From Limisphaerales bacterium (GTDB lineage: Bacteria; Verrucomicrobiota; Verrucomicrobiia; Limisphaerales; UBA11358): a DNA stretch of 21,637 nucleotides. Shown here piece by piece: positions 21,165 to 21,637 of the stretch. Made by a program: the position numbers and the translations under genes. The first letter of the stretch is position 1; each line of letters starts with the position of its first letter. Location of the stretch: NCBI GenBank assembly GCA_003455565.1, contig DMQW01000471.1, positions 7,473 to 29,109 of the forward strand, given 5' to 3'. The notes below the pieces were generated by a model. That model was given only the letters and a program-made list of their open reading frames with translations, was not told the DNA's origin and did no database searches.

Positions 21165-21637
21165 GTGCAACTCGAAGACCATCCGGGCGACATCATCGCC
21201 AAAGCCCGTGCGATGAGCAACATTTCCACCGCCGCCGCCGCGAATGCCGCCGGCATTTCCGAAGCTGAACTGGCCGCGTTGGAAGAATCCGGCCAGACCG
21301 CGAAGAAAATAAATTTCGCCGCGCTGGCACCATTGCTCGGCTTGAACGCCGCCAAGCTCGAAGGCATCGTCAACGGCTGGCTGCCCGCGCCGAAAGATTT
21401 GAGCCAATGGCGCGAAGTCCGCGTCTTCACCACCACCAGCGACGGCACCATCGTGAATTGCTACCTCGTCTGGGACGAAGTCACGCGCGACGCGGCGTTG
21501 TTCGACACCGGCTTCGACGCGCAACCGATTCTCGATTGCATCGCCGAAAACCAGCTCGCGCTCCGGCACATTTTCATCACGCACTCGCACTACGACCACG
21601 TCGAGGCGCTGCCAAAAATCCGCGCGGCCGTTCCGAA
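21165..21637 (+). CDS. Metallo-beta-lactamase-fold hydrolase with N-terminal helix-turn-helix-like domain, 3' end outside the window
   Basis: The frame is open from GTG 21165 to the right edge (about 157 residues seen). The first 70 residues, with KARAMSNISTAAAANAAGIS, EAELAALEESG and FAALAPLLGLNAAKLEGI, look like an XRE/Cro-type helix-turn-helix. The second part begins the metallo-beta-lactamase fold: VFTTTSDGTIVNCYLVWDE, AALFDTGFDAQPIL, and HIFITHSHYDHVEALP, which holds the HxHxDH zinc-binding motif. This resembles glyoxalase II-like hydrolases, but the substrate is unknown. GTG at 21132 is an alternative in-frame start adding 11 residues; 21165 is preferred because it precedes the LEDHPGDII helix directly. 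Opposite-strand frames here are mirrors of this gene. Confidence 0.85.
   Translation, partial: MQLEDHPGDIIAKARAMSNISTAAAANAAGISEAELAALEESGQTAKKINFAALAPLLGLNAAKLEGIVNGWLPAPKDLSQWREVRVFTTTSDGTIVNCYLVWDEVTRDAALFDTGFDAQPILDCIAENQLALRHIFITHSHYDHVEALPKIRAAVP

Overview
The window looks like chromosome from a GC-rich member of the Verrucomicrobiota (PVC group), probably close to Pedosphaera/Limisphaera. Two prepilin-like proteins with a C-terminal H-X9-DG motif, few recognisable Shine-Dalgarno sequences and a GHL10-type secreted hydrolase all fit that lineage. The phylum is an inference from gene style, not from a marker-tree search. Nearly all genes are housekeeping; I see no phage, transposase, CRISPR array or tRNA.

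Layout from left to right. The 3' part of the RNase P RNA gene (+) runs in from the left edge and converges on a secreted GHL10 glycoside-hydrolase-like gene (-). A sigma-70-type promoter and a cyclic di-AMP (ydaO/yuaA) riboswitch then precede a KimA-like potassium transporter (+). This converges on rpoD (-), with a rpoD terminator in between. From 13.9 kb down to 6.35 kb runs one long minus-strand cluster, nusA - infB - rbfA - nrnA-like - small orphan - truB - ribF: transcription, translation initiation, ribosome and tRNA maturation, nanoRNA turnover and flavin synthesis. No rimP lies upstream of nusA. Instead there is a promoter and a leader holding an intrinsic-terminator-like hairpin, a candidate attenuator.

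The plus strand then carries two prepilin-like genes with a small DUF2007-like gene between them, prfB with its classical programmed +1 frameshift, an AT-rich orphan, and trpC. trpC converges on a surA-like - pdxA pair (-), the order also seen in E. coli. Last come a 58-residue single-pass membrane protein (-) and the start of a helix-turn-helix plus metallo-beta-lactamase-fold protein (+) cut by the right edge.

The most unusual feature is not a gene. Short-period, mostly self-complementary repeats with unrelated sequences but similar architecture occur at six or more places. Nearly all touch the 3' ends of genes: they supply the stop codon of the GHL10 gene and of pdxA, overlap that of the first prepilin gene, and abut infB. 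One copy lies in frame inside trpC and adds about 26 residues. A separate 36-base element occurs as two inverted copies, 28/36 identical, flanking the block with the first prepilin-like gene and the DUF2007-like gene. Two visibly AT-richer orphan genes sit tightly packed within otherwise housekeeping clusters.
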